A DNA stretch of 64,000 nucleotides, taken from NCBI GenBank assembly GCA_965660625.1, contig CBFIAR010000013.1, positions 38,489 to 102,488 of the forward strand, given 5' to 3'. This document shows positions 55,902 through 64,000 of this stretch, piece after piece (within the stretch, counting starts at the first letter, position 1; the number at the start of each line of letters is the position of its first letter). The translations under genes were made by a program, and so were the position numbers. The notes under the pieces were generated by a model. It worked only from the letters and a program-made list of their open reading frames with translations, was not told the DNA's origin and made no database searches. This DNA is from Glaciecola sp965660625 (GTDB taxonomy: Bacteria; Pseudomonadota; Gammaproteobacteria; Enterobacterales; Alteromonadaceae).

Positions 55902-57068
55902 TTACTGCATCACATTATATTTTTTAAGCACATCAACAAGTTTATCATGCGGTATCGCACGCGATGTATTACCGTTTTGACCTACCATGGTCTCTGCCGC
56001 AACCATTGCATTTATAATTGATTCTTCTACAGCGTTTACCGTTGCCTCAAATAGAGGAGTTATAAGATCATTCGGGAGTGTTTCAACAGTAGTATTTTCA
56101 TCACGGTTAAATGCACCTTCGTTAGCGGTAGAAAATGCTAAGAAAATATCACCAGAGCCATTACTTCCACGACCACCAACAATACCCATACCAATGGTGA
56201 TTCTTTGAGCTATTCGTTTAAGTTGATGAGGTAATAGTGGTGCATCTGTTGCAACGATGGCAATTATTGAACCATCCCCTTCTTGTCGTCGGGATGTGGG
56301 TGGGCCATTAAAAATGCTACTTTGCGTATCCTTTAGCTCACGACCTACTGGAACACCCGCAATGGTCAGGTTTTCTTTACTTCCGAAGTTTGCCTGTACA
56401 AAAACACCTAAAGTATACGATTTTTCTTTTATCGTAATAACCCTAGATGAAGTGCCAGAGCCACATTTAAAACCAAGGCAAATCATTCCAGTGCCGCCAC
56501 CTATATTTCCTTCTGCTATAGCACCACCACTTGCATTGTTGATAGCCTCAAGAACATGCTTCTCTTTGACGTGAAAACCGTATATGTCATTTAGAAATCC
56601 ATCATATGTTTCACCAACAACGGGGTACGTATACCACCAGTCTTCACCTTGATACCAATTCGTATCTACGTACCATTTAAGAACAGAATCGCGAACGACT
56701 CCAACGCTATTTGTGTTTGTTATCATAATCGGTGTTTCAAGAAAACCAGATTCAGTTATCCAAGTTGTTCCAGTCATTTCACCGTTACCATTAAAGCTAT
56801 GCCAATTCGCATATACAGGACTAAATTTCTTACCTCTTGGAAAAATTGCTGTTACGCCTGTACGTATTGGACCTTCTCCAGCTGAACTGTCACCCTCACC
56901 TGAAATGATAGTGCTATAACCAACTTCAACGCCTTTTACATCTGTTATTGTATTGTATTTCCCTGTTTCACCAACGAAAGGAATACCTAAGTCTCTAGCT
57001 CTAACTTTTTTGGCATCAACTGGAAAAGAGGCTATTAGAAGAGATATAACAAGAAGAAAAAATTTCAT
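55902..57068 (-). CDS. DmpA-type aminopeptidase (P1/S58 family), secreted
   Basis: About 388 residues from ATG 57068, with a signal peptide (FFLLVISLLIASFPVDA). The family core is GNIGGGTGMICLGFKCGSGT, where self-cleavage before the Ser of GSGTSSR would generate the catalytic N-terminal Ser. IRTGVTAIFPRG and IVATDAPLLPHQLKR are also typical. DmpA-type enzymes are L-aminopeptidases/D-esterases or beta-peptidases; here the protein should act in the periplasm. Confidence 0.88.
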   Translation of the reverse strand: MKFFLLVISLLIASFPVDAKKVRARDLGIPFVGETGKYNTITDVKGVEVGYSTIISGEGDSSAGEGPIRTGVTAIFPRGKKFSPVYANWHSFNGNGEMTGTTWITESGFLETPIMITNTNSVGVVRDSVLKWYVDTNWYQGEDWWYTYPVVGETYDGFLNDIYGFHVKEKHVLEAINNASGGAIAEGNIGGGTGMICLGFKCGSGTSSRVITIKEKSYTLGVFVQANFGSKENLTIAGVPVGRELKDTQSSIFNGPPTSRRQEGDGSIIAIVATDAPLLPHQLKRIAQRITIGMGIVGGRGSNGSGDIFLAFSTANEGAFNRDENTTVETLPNDLITPLFEATVNAVEESIINAMVAAETMVGQNGNTSRAIPHDKLVDVLKKYNVMQ

Positions 57069-57323
57069 TTTAAATCCGTTTTGAAGTGACAATGCATACA
57101 AATATAGCAGTCAAACAATAATTTGGATATAAACTAATAGTCAATAATAGAAATCGGAGATTGGTGTATAACTTCACTGTGAAGTTATAAAGAACGCCAG
57201 CAATGAGCCTAGGAGCGGTCATACGATTGGAAAAAACGCTACTGACTTCAATTCGCTCTAAGTTGCCCTTCAATTCATTTTTGCTACAGGCAAGAGACTG
57301 CAATCTTTGAGTTGTTGAGGTGC

Positions 57324-57701
57324 CTATAGAATTTTTGTCGATTGTACGGACTGGTCGAGCGCTTCAATTGAAAAGTGTACTTGCACTTCTAGCACCTGAT
57401 AGCCGTTTTTTTCCAGCGCTGATTGTGATGCTTGGCACATATACTTAGTGTTAGGCTCAATTCTTATCAATATTTCGAAACCTAGAGCCTGAGAGAAAAG
57501 CGATAGCTCACCCCATTTTGAGATGTACGCTTCAAAGTGAGCTTGCTTAAACGCCCATAGTAGCAATTTTAAAATTGGTGTAATCTCTTCGAAAAATTCT
57601 CGGTTTGCAGGGATTGATGGCTGAGCCTGAGAGTAATAAACCGACACTGCTTGCAGTTTTTGCGATTGACGAAGGGTTTTGATGACATTATTGATGTTCA
57701 T
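57324..57701 (-). CDS. Hypothetical protein
   Basis: 125 residues, mixed alpha/beta (LLLWAFKQAHFEAYISKWGE in the middle), no signal peptide or motif that can be named. Its ATG lies inside the last codons of the upstream fragment at 57688 (14-bp overlap), so it was the second gene of a coupled pair. No known family is recognised. Confidence 0.55.
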   Translation of the reverse strand: MNINNVIKTLRQSQKLQAVSVYYSQAQPSIPANREFFEEITPILKLLLWAFKQAHFEAYISKWGELSLFSQALGFEILIRIEPNTKYMCQASQSALEKNGYQVLEVQVHFSIEALDQSVQSTKIL

Positions 57702-57865
57702 TGTCAGGCACCAAGGTGATGTAGACTGTTTCGTTGCGTTTCCCCAACGTCCCGCTCTTTAGCACTTTCGGCCCATCAAGATACAATGTGCCGTCATTTC
57801 TAAGCTTTTTTAAGTTGTTGTTTGCATCGTATGTTTGCTGTTCATAAGTGCCATCAGTTATTGCT
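57688..57865 (-). pseudogene. 3' end of a gene cut by IS1182
   Basis: The last 58 codons (DGTYEQQTYDANNNLKKLRN ... VYITLVPDNEHQ) are protein-like and translationally coupled to the gene at 57324, but the 5' part is replaced by IS1182 transposase sequence near 57865. The product is unknown. Confidence 0.5.
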
Positions 57866-58305
57866 TTTGGAATTGACAGCTTTAAATTTACTGCCATCAA
57901 TAGCGATAATAGTGTCATTGTACCTATTCATTTGACGACACAGTACAACGAATATACGGCAGCTATTTTTAATGCCCTTTCCGTTATCTTTTCTGAAGTC
58001 TGCAATCTTCTTGAAATCAGGCTGCAAAAGCTCTAGCAACCACATCAACTCAACATTGCGGTGAGTTTCTTTTTCTAAACAACGTGATGACTGAGTTCGG
58101 TTTAAATAACCATAGATGTAAAGCTTGAGTATAGCCGCTGGATGATAAACAGGCCGACTGGTTAATTTAGCATTCACGCGCTCGAATCTAAGCGACGTCA
58201 AATCTAATCCGTTAACGAAGGCATCTATCACACGCACTGTATTTTCTTCGGTGATAAAGTCATCAAGCGCTTTTGGGAAGAGAGTTACTTGGATCGCTTG
58301 TTAAG
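57866..58305 (-). pseudogene. IS1182 family transposase, N-terminal fragment
   Basis: The frame VTLFPKALDDFI, then VRVIDAFVNGLDLTSLRFE, YHPAAILKLYIYGYLNR, DFKKIADFRKDNGKGI and IAIDGSKFKAV matches the first ~140 residues of IS1182 transposases. It stops at the joint near 57866, so the catalytic domain is missing. An in-frame TAA precedes it at about 58306, so the natural start is also lost. Confidence 0.82.
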
Positions 58306-58539
58306 AATGATTGATCATAAGAATGCGATACTCAGACCGAAACGTGATCAAAATGGGTTTTCACACAGCATGCGGTAATTGCGGACGTACACCATTCAAA
58401 ATTAAATGAGTATTTTATCCATAAATTGAAGGTACAGGATTTTTTACACTACTTCTGCTTTGTTAAGGTAAGGAGACGTTCAAATGTTACTAGTTAATCA
58501 ACCCTTAAACAGACGCATAATAACATTTTGCATCAAACT

Positions 58540-58622
58540 GATCTCGATGGAGGCTATTCGTTGATCTAAGCTGATGTTATTAACCGATCTCGATGGATGT
58601 TATTTTGCGATCTAAGCGGATG
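58540..58622 (+). repeat. Tandem repeat, 37-bp unit at 46-bp spacing
   Basis: GATCTCGATGGAGGCTATTC at 58540 and GATCTCGATGGATGTTATTT at 58586, each followed by a GATCTAAGC(T/G)GATG end. Two imperfect copies lie upstream of the PEP-CTERM gene. The stretch 58306-58896 holds no other feature that can be named. Confidence 0.65.
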
Positions 58623-58896
58623 AAAATATGCTAACATACCACACAAAACTTCCACAATTCGACATTTCAACAAACCAACCTAGTCAAAAAGACAGCTGTC
58701 ACAAGGAGTAGAAAATAGCTGTCATCCGTCTTATCCTCACAATAAAAGTGTCAGGATATTTTACACTTTAATAGTCTGAAATCGGACGGGTTGTTCTAGT
58801 TTTATGATTTTTATGGTTTTTTAATGATGGCATGATTTAAGCATGTGTTTAATAGTTATTGTTTTAAACACTTAAATTTAAAAAGGAACTCGTAGT

Positions 58897-59565
58897 ATGA
58901 GCATCGTAAAAAAGCTTAAAAGTACAGCGGCGATTTTATTACTCGGCGTATCATTTGCCTCGAATTCAGCATTGATTTCCGTTACGGGAAGCGGTGATAT
59001 ATTAGCCACTAATCCTACTAGCGTAGCGTTTGACGTTCTTGAGAGTGACAATAAATTATTCGCTTTCAATGAGCTTCAATACATTACTATTTCAAACCTT
59101 TTAAATATAGACTTCGATATTAGTTCCTCTGGAGTTAGCCTAGTCGGTTTCTCTGGTTCTAGCTTTGGTAGTGGAACTCTTGGTGCTGGTACATATAGTA
59201 GTCACTTCATTCACTTTGATAGGGTGTCAAATGGTGTTATTGGTAGCTTAAATAATATTAGTTTCACTTTTAGCGGCAAAATCGTCGGATTAATCGTTAG
59301 TAAAAGCTATTTGAATGCTACCGATGGTATTTTTGGTCTAGCAACCACAACATACCCCACTGGTGCTTCGCGTCGCCTTGAAGATAGTGGTGATGAATTC
59401 TCATTTTCAGGTAATACATTGTTATTATCTAAGCTGAGAGTTGGTTCTGATGGGAACAACGACCAAATCCGTGTAATTACAGAAGTGCCTGCACCTTCTA
59501 CCTTTTTTCTTATTATACTTGCTCTCGTTCCTCTAGTATTGAGAGCAAAAAAACGGAATATGTAA
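58897..59565 (+). CDS. Secreted protein with PEP-CTERM-like sorting tail
   Basis: 222 residues. An N-terminal signal (TAAILLLGVSFASNSALISV) leads a Ser/Gly-rich beta-sandwich-like middle, and the C terminus is VPAPSTFFLIILALVPLVLR followed by KKRN, the motif-helix-basic layout of PEP-CTERM tails with P-A-P in place of P-E-P. Such proteins are exported and processed by exosortase in exopolysaccharide-producing bacteria. No exosortase is in the window. A GGAAC site precedes the ATG. Confidence 0.8.
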   Translation: MSIVKKLKSTAAILLLGVSFASNSALISVTGSGDILATNPTSVAFDVLESDNKLFAFNELQYITISNLLNIDFDISSSGVSLVGFSGSSFGSGTLGAGTYSSHFIHFDRVSNGVIGSLNNISFTFSGKIVGLIVSKSYLNATDGIFGLATTTYPTGASRRLEDSGDEFSFSGNTLLLSKLRVGSDGNNDQIRVITEVPAPSTFFLIILALVPLVLRAKKRNM

Positions 59566-59709
59566 CGCAAGACTAACTCGTCAGTGATTTCAGCGAGTTA
59601 GAAAACGATTTACAAATCGGTTAATATCGTAAAGATGTTAAGCGATTTTTTATTCTCAAACATCACCTATAACTTTCACATACTATCATTGTTGCAGTCC
59701 CTCAAATGG

Positions 59710-59960
59710 TCAAGTCATTTTGTCCACGGGTTTATAGTATTTCCAATACCTATATTCCGATTCATTTGGCGTCAATCCTCCGTTGTATGAATGCGGCCTA
59801 CTTTCACTGTAATAACCAATAATATAATCATTGATACAGTGCTTCACTTCACTTCACTAAAACTGACGTAGCCTGTTGTTGGTATCCATTCCGTTTTTAA
59901 ACTTCTAAAGAACCGTTTCATAGGACTGTTATCTCAACAATTACCGCACACTGTGCGTAT
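59710..59960 (-). pseudogene. IS3 family transposase OrfB, C-terminal remnant
   Basis: The minus strand reads VCGNC, a stop in place of the usual Trp, then DNSPMKRFFRSLKTEWIP, and after a frame change near a GTGAA-GTGAA-GTGAA run, INDYIIGYYSESRPHSYNGG and LTPNESEYRYWKYY to TGA 59710-59712. This is the end of an IS3-type DDE transposase. Two lesions make it inactive. No other gene is seen in 59566-60049. Confidence 0.8.
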
Positions 59961-60049
59961 TTCGTTTAAGCGGTTGTGTGGTTTCAATACTTTTTGTTTT
60001 ATTTTCGTTTATTTGAGTTGTATCTATAGTAGCGCTAAAAAAATAAAGC

Positions 60050-61057
60050 TTACCTAGCGGTTAAAATCTGTTGCTTGGTTTGAAAGTAAGCTTTTTGTAA
60101 TCCATCCCATAAAATCCAGAACAATAAAGAACCAACAAAAGAAAATAGAAACATTTCTGTGTGAAAAACACCGTTTTGAGTAGCCCAACGGGTTAACACG
60201 TAATACAGATAGAAAAAACTCATATGCACCAAAAAAATGGTAAATGTCGCATTTGCTATAGTCTTAAGTAAGGAAGCTACAATATTGGGCATTAACACCC
60301 TAGGGTTAACAATAAATAAGCTCGTTACGGTAGAAAAAATAATATAAGGGACCAGACCTTGATGTTGATAAAAAACGAAAGGTAGTAAAAACTCATGGGG
60401 AATAACACAAATAGTCGAAATCAAAAGAAATAATAACATCGATACTACATTATTATATGCCTCAGGTAGTGTTATTTTGCACGCATAAATGAGCCAGCCA
60501 AGCACCAAACACCATAAATAAGAAAATGGCAACCTTGCTTCAACTGTCGCTATCCCGTAAAACTGTAAAACATACGTCATTGGAAGTAGACCAGCGGCAA
60601 TAACAAAACTGAGCAGTGAAAAATTCATAATATTTTCTTGGATATAATTAGAAGGCTTGAAAACTAACATGAAAAAAATGATTATTAAGGTGGCTTGTAA
60701 AATCATCTGTGGGTACCAAGTTGGCAGCCATGGAATATCGTCTGTTTTTACCCAATTATTGAAAAATAGCAACTCGTCCAGTGGCGCTTTTTGGTGTAAT
60801 AAAAAATAGCCGCAAGAAATTAGAAAACAAGGAATGGCTATTTTCATTGCAAATTTGAAAAAATAAACTACCAGTTGATTATTTGATTTACCCACAGAAA
60901 ACTTAAGTAAATTAAAGCCAGAAATAAAAAGTAAAACTAGCATGCCGCCAGACAGCTTAATAGACACAGAAGCATGATTAGCAACCACCAACAAAATAGC
61001 CAGCGCCCTAGCGATATATTGCCCATCAATATAGGTTAATTTAAAAGCGGTTTTCAT
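60050..61057 (-). CDS. Membrane acyltransferase (acyltransferase-3 family)
   Basis: 335 residues with about ten hydrophobic helices and the family N terminus YIDGQYIARALAILLVVANH. Family 3 acyltransferases move acyl groups onto cell-surface sugars. The start overlaps the end of the upstream ligase-carrier gene by 17 bp, so they are coupled, which suggests that the carrier-bound acyl group made by the ligase is the donor or precursor. The final acceptor is unknown. Confidence 0.8.
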   Translation of the reverse strand: MKTAFKLTYIDGQYIARALAILLVVANHASVSIKLSGGMLVLLFISGFNLLKFSVGKSNNQLVVYFFKFAMKIAIPCFLISCGYFLLHQKAPLDELLFFNNWVKTDDIPWLPTWYPQMILQATLIIIFFMLVFKPSNYIQENIMNFSLLSFVIAAGLLPMTYVLQFYGIATVEARLPFSYLWCLVLGWLIYACKITLPEAYNNVVSMLLFLLISTICVIPHEFLLPFVFYQHQGLVPYIIFSTVTSLFIVNPRVLMPNIVASLLKTIANATFTIFLVHMSFFYLYYVLTRWATQNGVFHTEMFLFSFVGSLLFWILWDGLQKAYFQTKQQILTAR

Positions 61058-62717
61058 ATTTCATTTCTTCGAGTGCTTTTATTGGCAATTGATGCCAATT
61101 TGTCGGCAATACACCACCTAAATAATCTTCTATCTCCAACGACAATTGTACGTAACACAATGAGTCACCACCTAATAAAACAAACGTCGTGCTATCAGCT
61201 ATTTTTTCTTCAGGAAAATGATAAAGATAGAGTTCGAGTATAGAATTATATTGTTTGTTTTTTAAGCCTAAGTTTTCTTTAATCGCTTTAAAAAAATTGG
61301 CAAGAAACCAACGGATTACATCTTGCCATTTTACCTGATTAATGTCTTTTTTTACCTGATTATAATCAACCTTCTCATTTGCAAGTTGCGGGAAGTAATC
61401 AAACTCTTTAGCGATAATGTAATTTTTGGGTAGCTTAAGGTATTCGGCAACTAACTGCACTATTTGATTAGAACTTGACTGTTCTGAGGCAAGGAAAGCA
61501 ATCAGAATATATTCTTTATCATTGCTAACTATTGCAGTACTGTGCCCTTGGGTTTTTAACCATGAAGATACGTCATCTAAATTGACTCTAATCCCCATTG
61601 GCTTTACAAAACGTGATACTCTGCCAGTAATTTGATAAATATTAACATCGATTTTTAATGCAATATCGCCAGTCTTTAGATGAGGCAGTTCAGTTTTTTC
61701 CGCCAAATCATTCACATGCGAAGCGTAACCTATCATCACATTGGGGCCCTTATAAATTAGTTCTCCTTCCACGTTATTTTGAGTAATAACTTCCCCGTTG
61801 TTACTTTGTAAAAAGAGCTCACCGCCAGGCACCGCTTTACCTATCGCTTGAGGATAGCGCCAAGCTAAGTCAGGAGGCAAATACGAAATTCTAGGGGCGG
61901 CTTCGGTTTGTCCATACATTACCCAAAAATCAATGTCAAACTCGCGTCCATTGTTAACAAATTCTTTAACAAGATCAGGATGTAGCTTGCCTCCCGCTTG
62001 CGTAAGATAACGTAACGATGGGTAAGGCTTGAATGAAAAGTTTTCAGCCTTGAAGGTTTCAAAATGATGAGGCACCCCTGAAAAGCTAGTCACTTGATAT
62101 TGTCTGACTTGCGCCCAAAAAGCAGTAGAAAGAGAATTCTCTTGGGTTAAAACAATGCTTGCTCCAGCGCACAGATGCGTATTTATGATGGATAATCCAT
62201 AGGAATAATTAAATTTTAATGAAGTTATTGCCCTATCTGATTGAGAAATAGATAAGTAGGAGATGATACTTTGGGTGTTGGATGCAATGTTATTGTGAGA
62301 TAATTTAACGAGTTTTGGGGTACCTGTTGAGCCTGATGTACTTAATAATAAAGCTAATTCTTGGTGCAGGCTATATGGGATTGCATTGATATGTTGTATG
62401 CTAATTTTCCCACAAGTATTAATAAATAAGTTTGGTCGGTACTTGTCGTTTAATGCCTCGTTTTGCGAAGCGTTTTCGGGGTTCAATAAAAGGGTGGGGC
62501 AATGGTTTTGTATGCATGCCACATAAGTTGCTATCGATAATATCGAGTTATCTACTTCAATAAATACTAGTTTTCGCGCGGTGCCTTTTAGGGACAACTC
62601 CTCTGCTATCTCGTTTGCTTGAGATTGAAGTTGAGCATATGTAACTTCCTGGCTGTGCTCGATTAAGCAAACATTATCGCCATACTGGATTAGGTTTGCG
62701 AATAGATTGAGCTTCAT
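61041..62717 (-). CDS. AMP-dependent ligase with C-terminal acyl/peptidyl carrier domain
   Basis: 558 residues. The adenylation domain has the P-loop-like LLLSTSGSTGTPKLVKLSHN, then FDIDFWVMYGQTEAAPRISY and HLKTGDIALKIDVNIYQITG. A carrier domain of about 70 residues ends the chain, with phosphopantetheine Ser in LLGGDSLCYVQLSLEIE. It would activate an acid as an adenylate and load its own carrier. It overlaps an epimerase remnant upstream (ATGA) and the acyltransferase downstream (17 bp). The substrate acid is unknown. Confidence 0.85.
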   Translation of the reverse strand: MKLNLFANLIQYGDNVCLIEHSQEVTYAQLQSQANEIAEELSLKGTARKLVFIEVDNSILSIATYVACIQNHCPTLLLNPENASQNEALNDKYRPNLFINTCGKISIQHINAIPYSLHQELALLLSTSGSTGTPKLVKLSHNNIASNTQSIISYLSISQSDRAITSLKFNYSYGLSIINTHLCAGASIVLTQENSLSTAFWAQVRQYQVTSFSGVPHHFETFKAENFSFKPYPSLRYLTQAGGKLHPDLVKEFVNNGREFDIDFWVMYGQTEAAPRISYLPPDLAWRYPQAIGKAVPGGELFLQSNNGEVITQNNVEGELIYKGPNVMIGYASHVNDLAEKTELPHLKTGDIALKIDVNIYQITGRVSRFVKPMGIRVNLDDVSSWLKTQGHSTAIVSNDKEYILIAFLASEQSSSNQIVQLVAEYLKLPKNYIIAKEFDYFPQLANEKVDYNQVKKDINQVKWQDVIRWFLANFFKAIKENLGLKNKQYNSILELYLYHFPEEKIADSTTFVLLGGDSLCYVQLSLEIEDYLGGVLPTNWHQLPIKALEEMKYENRF

Positions 62718-62905
62718 TGTTTTCTATGTGGTAAATAAGCTTGAAACGGATAGGTGACATCAACTAAGCAATATTCTCCTTTGCCCTTAGTAGAAACATT
62801 ATCGACATCTATCACCTCATCTTTTTCTTTTAATGGGCGTGCACAAAGATACAAACCCAAAAAGCCAGCCCCTCGTGTAACCCACCCGCGTTTTTTCAAA
62901 TGCAT
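62714..62905 (-). pseudogene. Remnant of an NAD-dependent sugar epimerase/dehydratase
   Basis: 63 codons. MHLKKRGWVTRGAGFLGLYL resembles the Rossmann start of UDP-sugar epimerases with a damaged GxxGxxG, then EVIDVDNVSTKGKG and an abrupt jump to a C-terminal tail (VDVTYPFQAYLPHRKQ). The stop overlaps the ligase start as ATGA. Most of the enzyme is deleted. It points to an ancestral sugar-modifying gene cluster. Confidence 0.65.
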
Positions 62906-63520
62906 ACTACCCTTTTACTTTTTACCAACCTAATGACAGTGTATACTTTGCTTCCGTATATACAGACTCTTTATGGCTGGCCACATAAAATGTTGCAGCA
63001 AAATCAACACCTATTGGTTTCTTTTTGTAATAACGAAAATTTGATTAGGTTAGCAATGTGTAAGAAAAAAATCAATTAGGGTGACGCCAAAAAATGCTTC
63101 AAGCTTTTTAAGATTAAAAAGCTACCTTTATTTGAGTAAAAAGTTGAAGCGGCGATGACTGGTTTAGGCTCGGAAAAGCCAGTTTAGAGAGCTATTTTCC
63201 AACCAGTATTAGATTTATCGATAGAAACCAGAAAAGGCACTTACCAACCTCATATATGGTCTCCTCCCGTATTGCAAGGTTTTTCATTTTGATAACAGGG
63301 ACAGGATTGCTGTCATATATACGGTCTTTAATTAGCCTTAAGACTATGACCTTGATGTAAATCGCGCATATTGTCCTTATCAGAATGTCAGTTTTTATAA
63401 CTGCTGAGGTTGTCAGGTTTTCAATATGCCGGTTTGACCTGTTGTGTCATCTTTATGTAAAACCAACGCAATTCGTGGTGAGTATTCCTACTTCTGTTTT
63501 CTTCTTACCTTTCTAAATCT
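62906..63520. other. Non-coding stretch between epimerase remnant and IS110 remnant
   Basis: No gene is seen. A CCAACCTAAT/ATTAGGTTAG pair about 120 bp apart is present at 62925-63056. The part nearest 63520 is probably the downstream non-coding region of the IS110 element. Confidence 0.45.
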
Positions 63521-64000
63521 CTATGCTGCTGAATACTCCGTCTCATTAACGGTAATTGCCCATGCCATACGAGCCATTTTGTTAGCATAAGCAACGCATG
63601 CACGATTGTGGCCTCGAGTTTTCACTAAATTATTTATCCAACAACTATGCTTATCATCCTTCTTTTTAGCCCGCGACACGACCGCCTTCGCCCCTTGAAC
63701 CAGTAAACATCGTAAATAGCGGTTCCCGCGCTTACTAATGCCCAATAGTACATCTTTGCCGCCGCTACTATGTTGTTTTGGCACCAGCCCTAAAGATGCT
63801 GATACATCTCTGCCCTTGCGATAAGCACTGCCATTGCCGACCAAAAATGCTTTAACACGCTGTGGCGGAATAAGCTTGACCGCATGACCACAACGCTCAA
63901 TCTCACGTGCCCAATAATGGGCAGTGGCGCATGCTTCTATAGCAACAACACACTTAGGCATGTTGCTGAAAAATGTGAGCACACCTGGTCGCTTCAACAC
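63521..64000 (-). pseudogene. IS110 family transposase with large internal deletion, runs off the window
   Basis: The visible 159 codons join the RuvC-like part (CVVAIEACATAHYWAREIER, PPQRVKAFL) directly to the C-terminal domain (VGNGSAYRKGRDVSASLGLV, KQHSSGGKDVLLGI). Compared with the intact copy at 54730, about 165 residues are missing at the joint near 63843, including the later catalytic Asp residues. The frame is kept. It is less like the intact copy than expected for a recent duplicate, so it is a second IS110 type. The 5' end is outside the window. Confidence 0.85.

Noticed and set aside
1..64000. CRISPR array or cas genes.
   Set aside because: No regularly spaced repeats of 23-37 bp with unique spacers are present; the only tandem arrays are spacer-free.
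1..64000. tRNA or rRNA genes.
   Set aside because: No cloverleaf with TTCGA-type arm or rRNA segment was recognised in the intergenic regions.

Overview
The window looks like a chromosome segment of a marine gammaproteobacterium, most likely an Alteromonadales relative (Alteromonas/Glaciecola/Paraglaciecola type). The evidence is moderate GC content and gene strings typical of that group: pilA-pilC-pilD-coaE-zapD-yacG, nadC-ampE-pdhR-aceEF-lpd, serA-rpiA-fau-6S RNA-ygfB-pepP-ubiI, and gcvTHP. No species can be named from the sequence alone.

Positions 1-41273 are mostly conserved core. From the left: a divergent TetR regulator and RND adaptor lipoprotein sharing a 33-bp palindrome (1-1728); an aspartoacylase; the yacG-zapD-coaE-pilD-pilC-pilA block on the minus strand; nadC; ampE; and pdhR followed by the complete pyruvate dehydrogenase genes aceE, aceF and lpd, with a PdhR-type box in front of pdhR. 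After a repeat-rich intergenic stretch (16650-17180) come two DUF1289 proteins, an HDOD protein and a tandem pair of DUF481 outer-membrane proteins. The minus-strand string rbsK-nucleoside hydrolase-fau-rpiA-serA joins ribose salvage, pentose phosphate, folate and serine synthesis. A 6S RNA that the protein track misses lies upstream of rbsK, and serA carries a tandem MetJ-like box. Then follow ygfB, pepP, ubiI, a phospholipase-D-type cardiolipin synthase, an EEP-domain protein, an amidohydrolase, a PhoD-like lipoprotein, an LrhA-like regulator and the glycine cleavage genes gcvT, gcvH and gcvP. Several partners usually found in these strings are missing from their places: pilB, ampD, zapA and ubiH.

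Immediately after the gcvP stop codon begins a 12-kb element (41274-53353). It is bounded by 28-bp terminal inverted repeats starting TGTCGA and carries three internal repeats of TTAATTAAGTTTGTGAC type at each end. This is the end architecture of Tn7/Tni/Mu-like transposons, but no transposition gene of that type is present. The cargo is a serine hydrolase, a seven-helix membrane AraC regulator, a multi-pass membrane protein (two of these promoters share a 30-bp motif), several decayed small genes, a GNAT acetyltransferase, a PhzF-family protein, a RidA fragment fused to an IS91 transposase, and a second, truncated IS91 transposase.

The rest (53354-64000) is a further accessory zone. It holds a complete IS110/IS1111-type element with a candidate bridge RNA downstream of its transposase, a DmpA-type peptidase, IS1182 and IS3 remnants, a PEP-CTERM-like secreted protein, an overlapping gene pair for an AMP-ligase with carrier domain and a membrane acyltransferase, and a second IS110 transposase with a large internal in-frame deletion.

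The most unusual structures are the transposase-less Tn7-like element, a family of nested palindromes (three good copies) whose arms covary while a linker and loop stay conserved, and the candidate bridge RNA.
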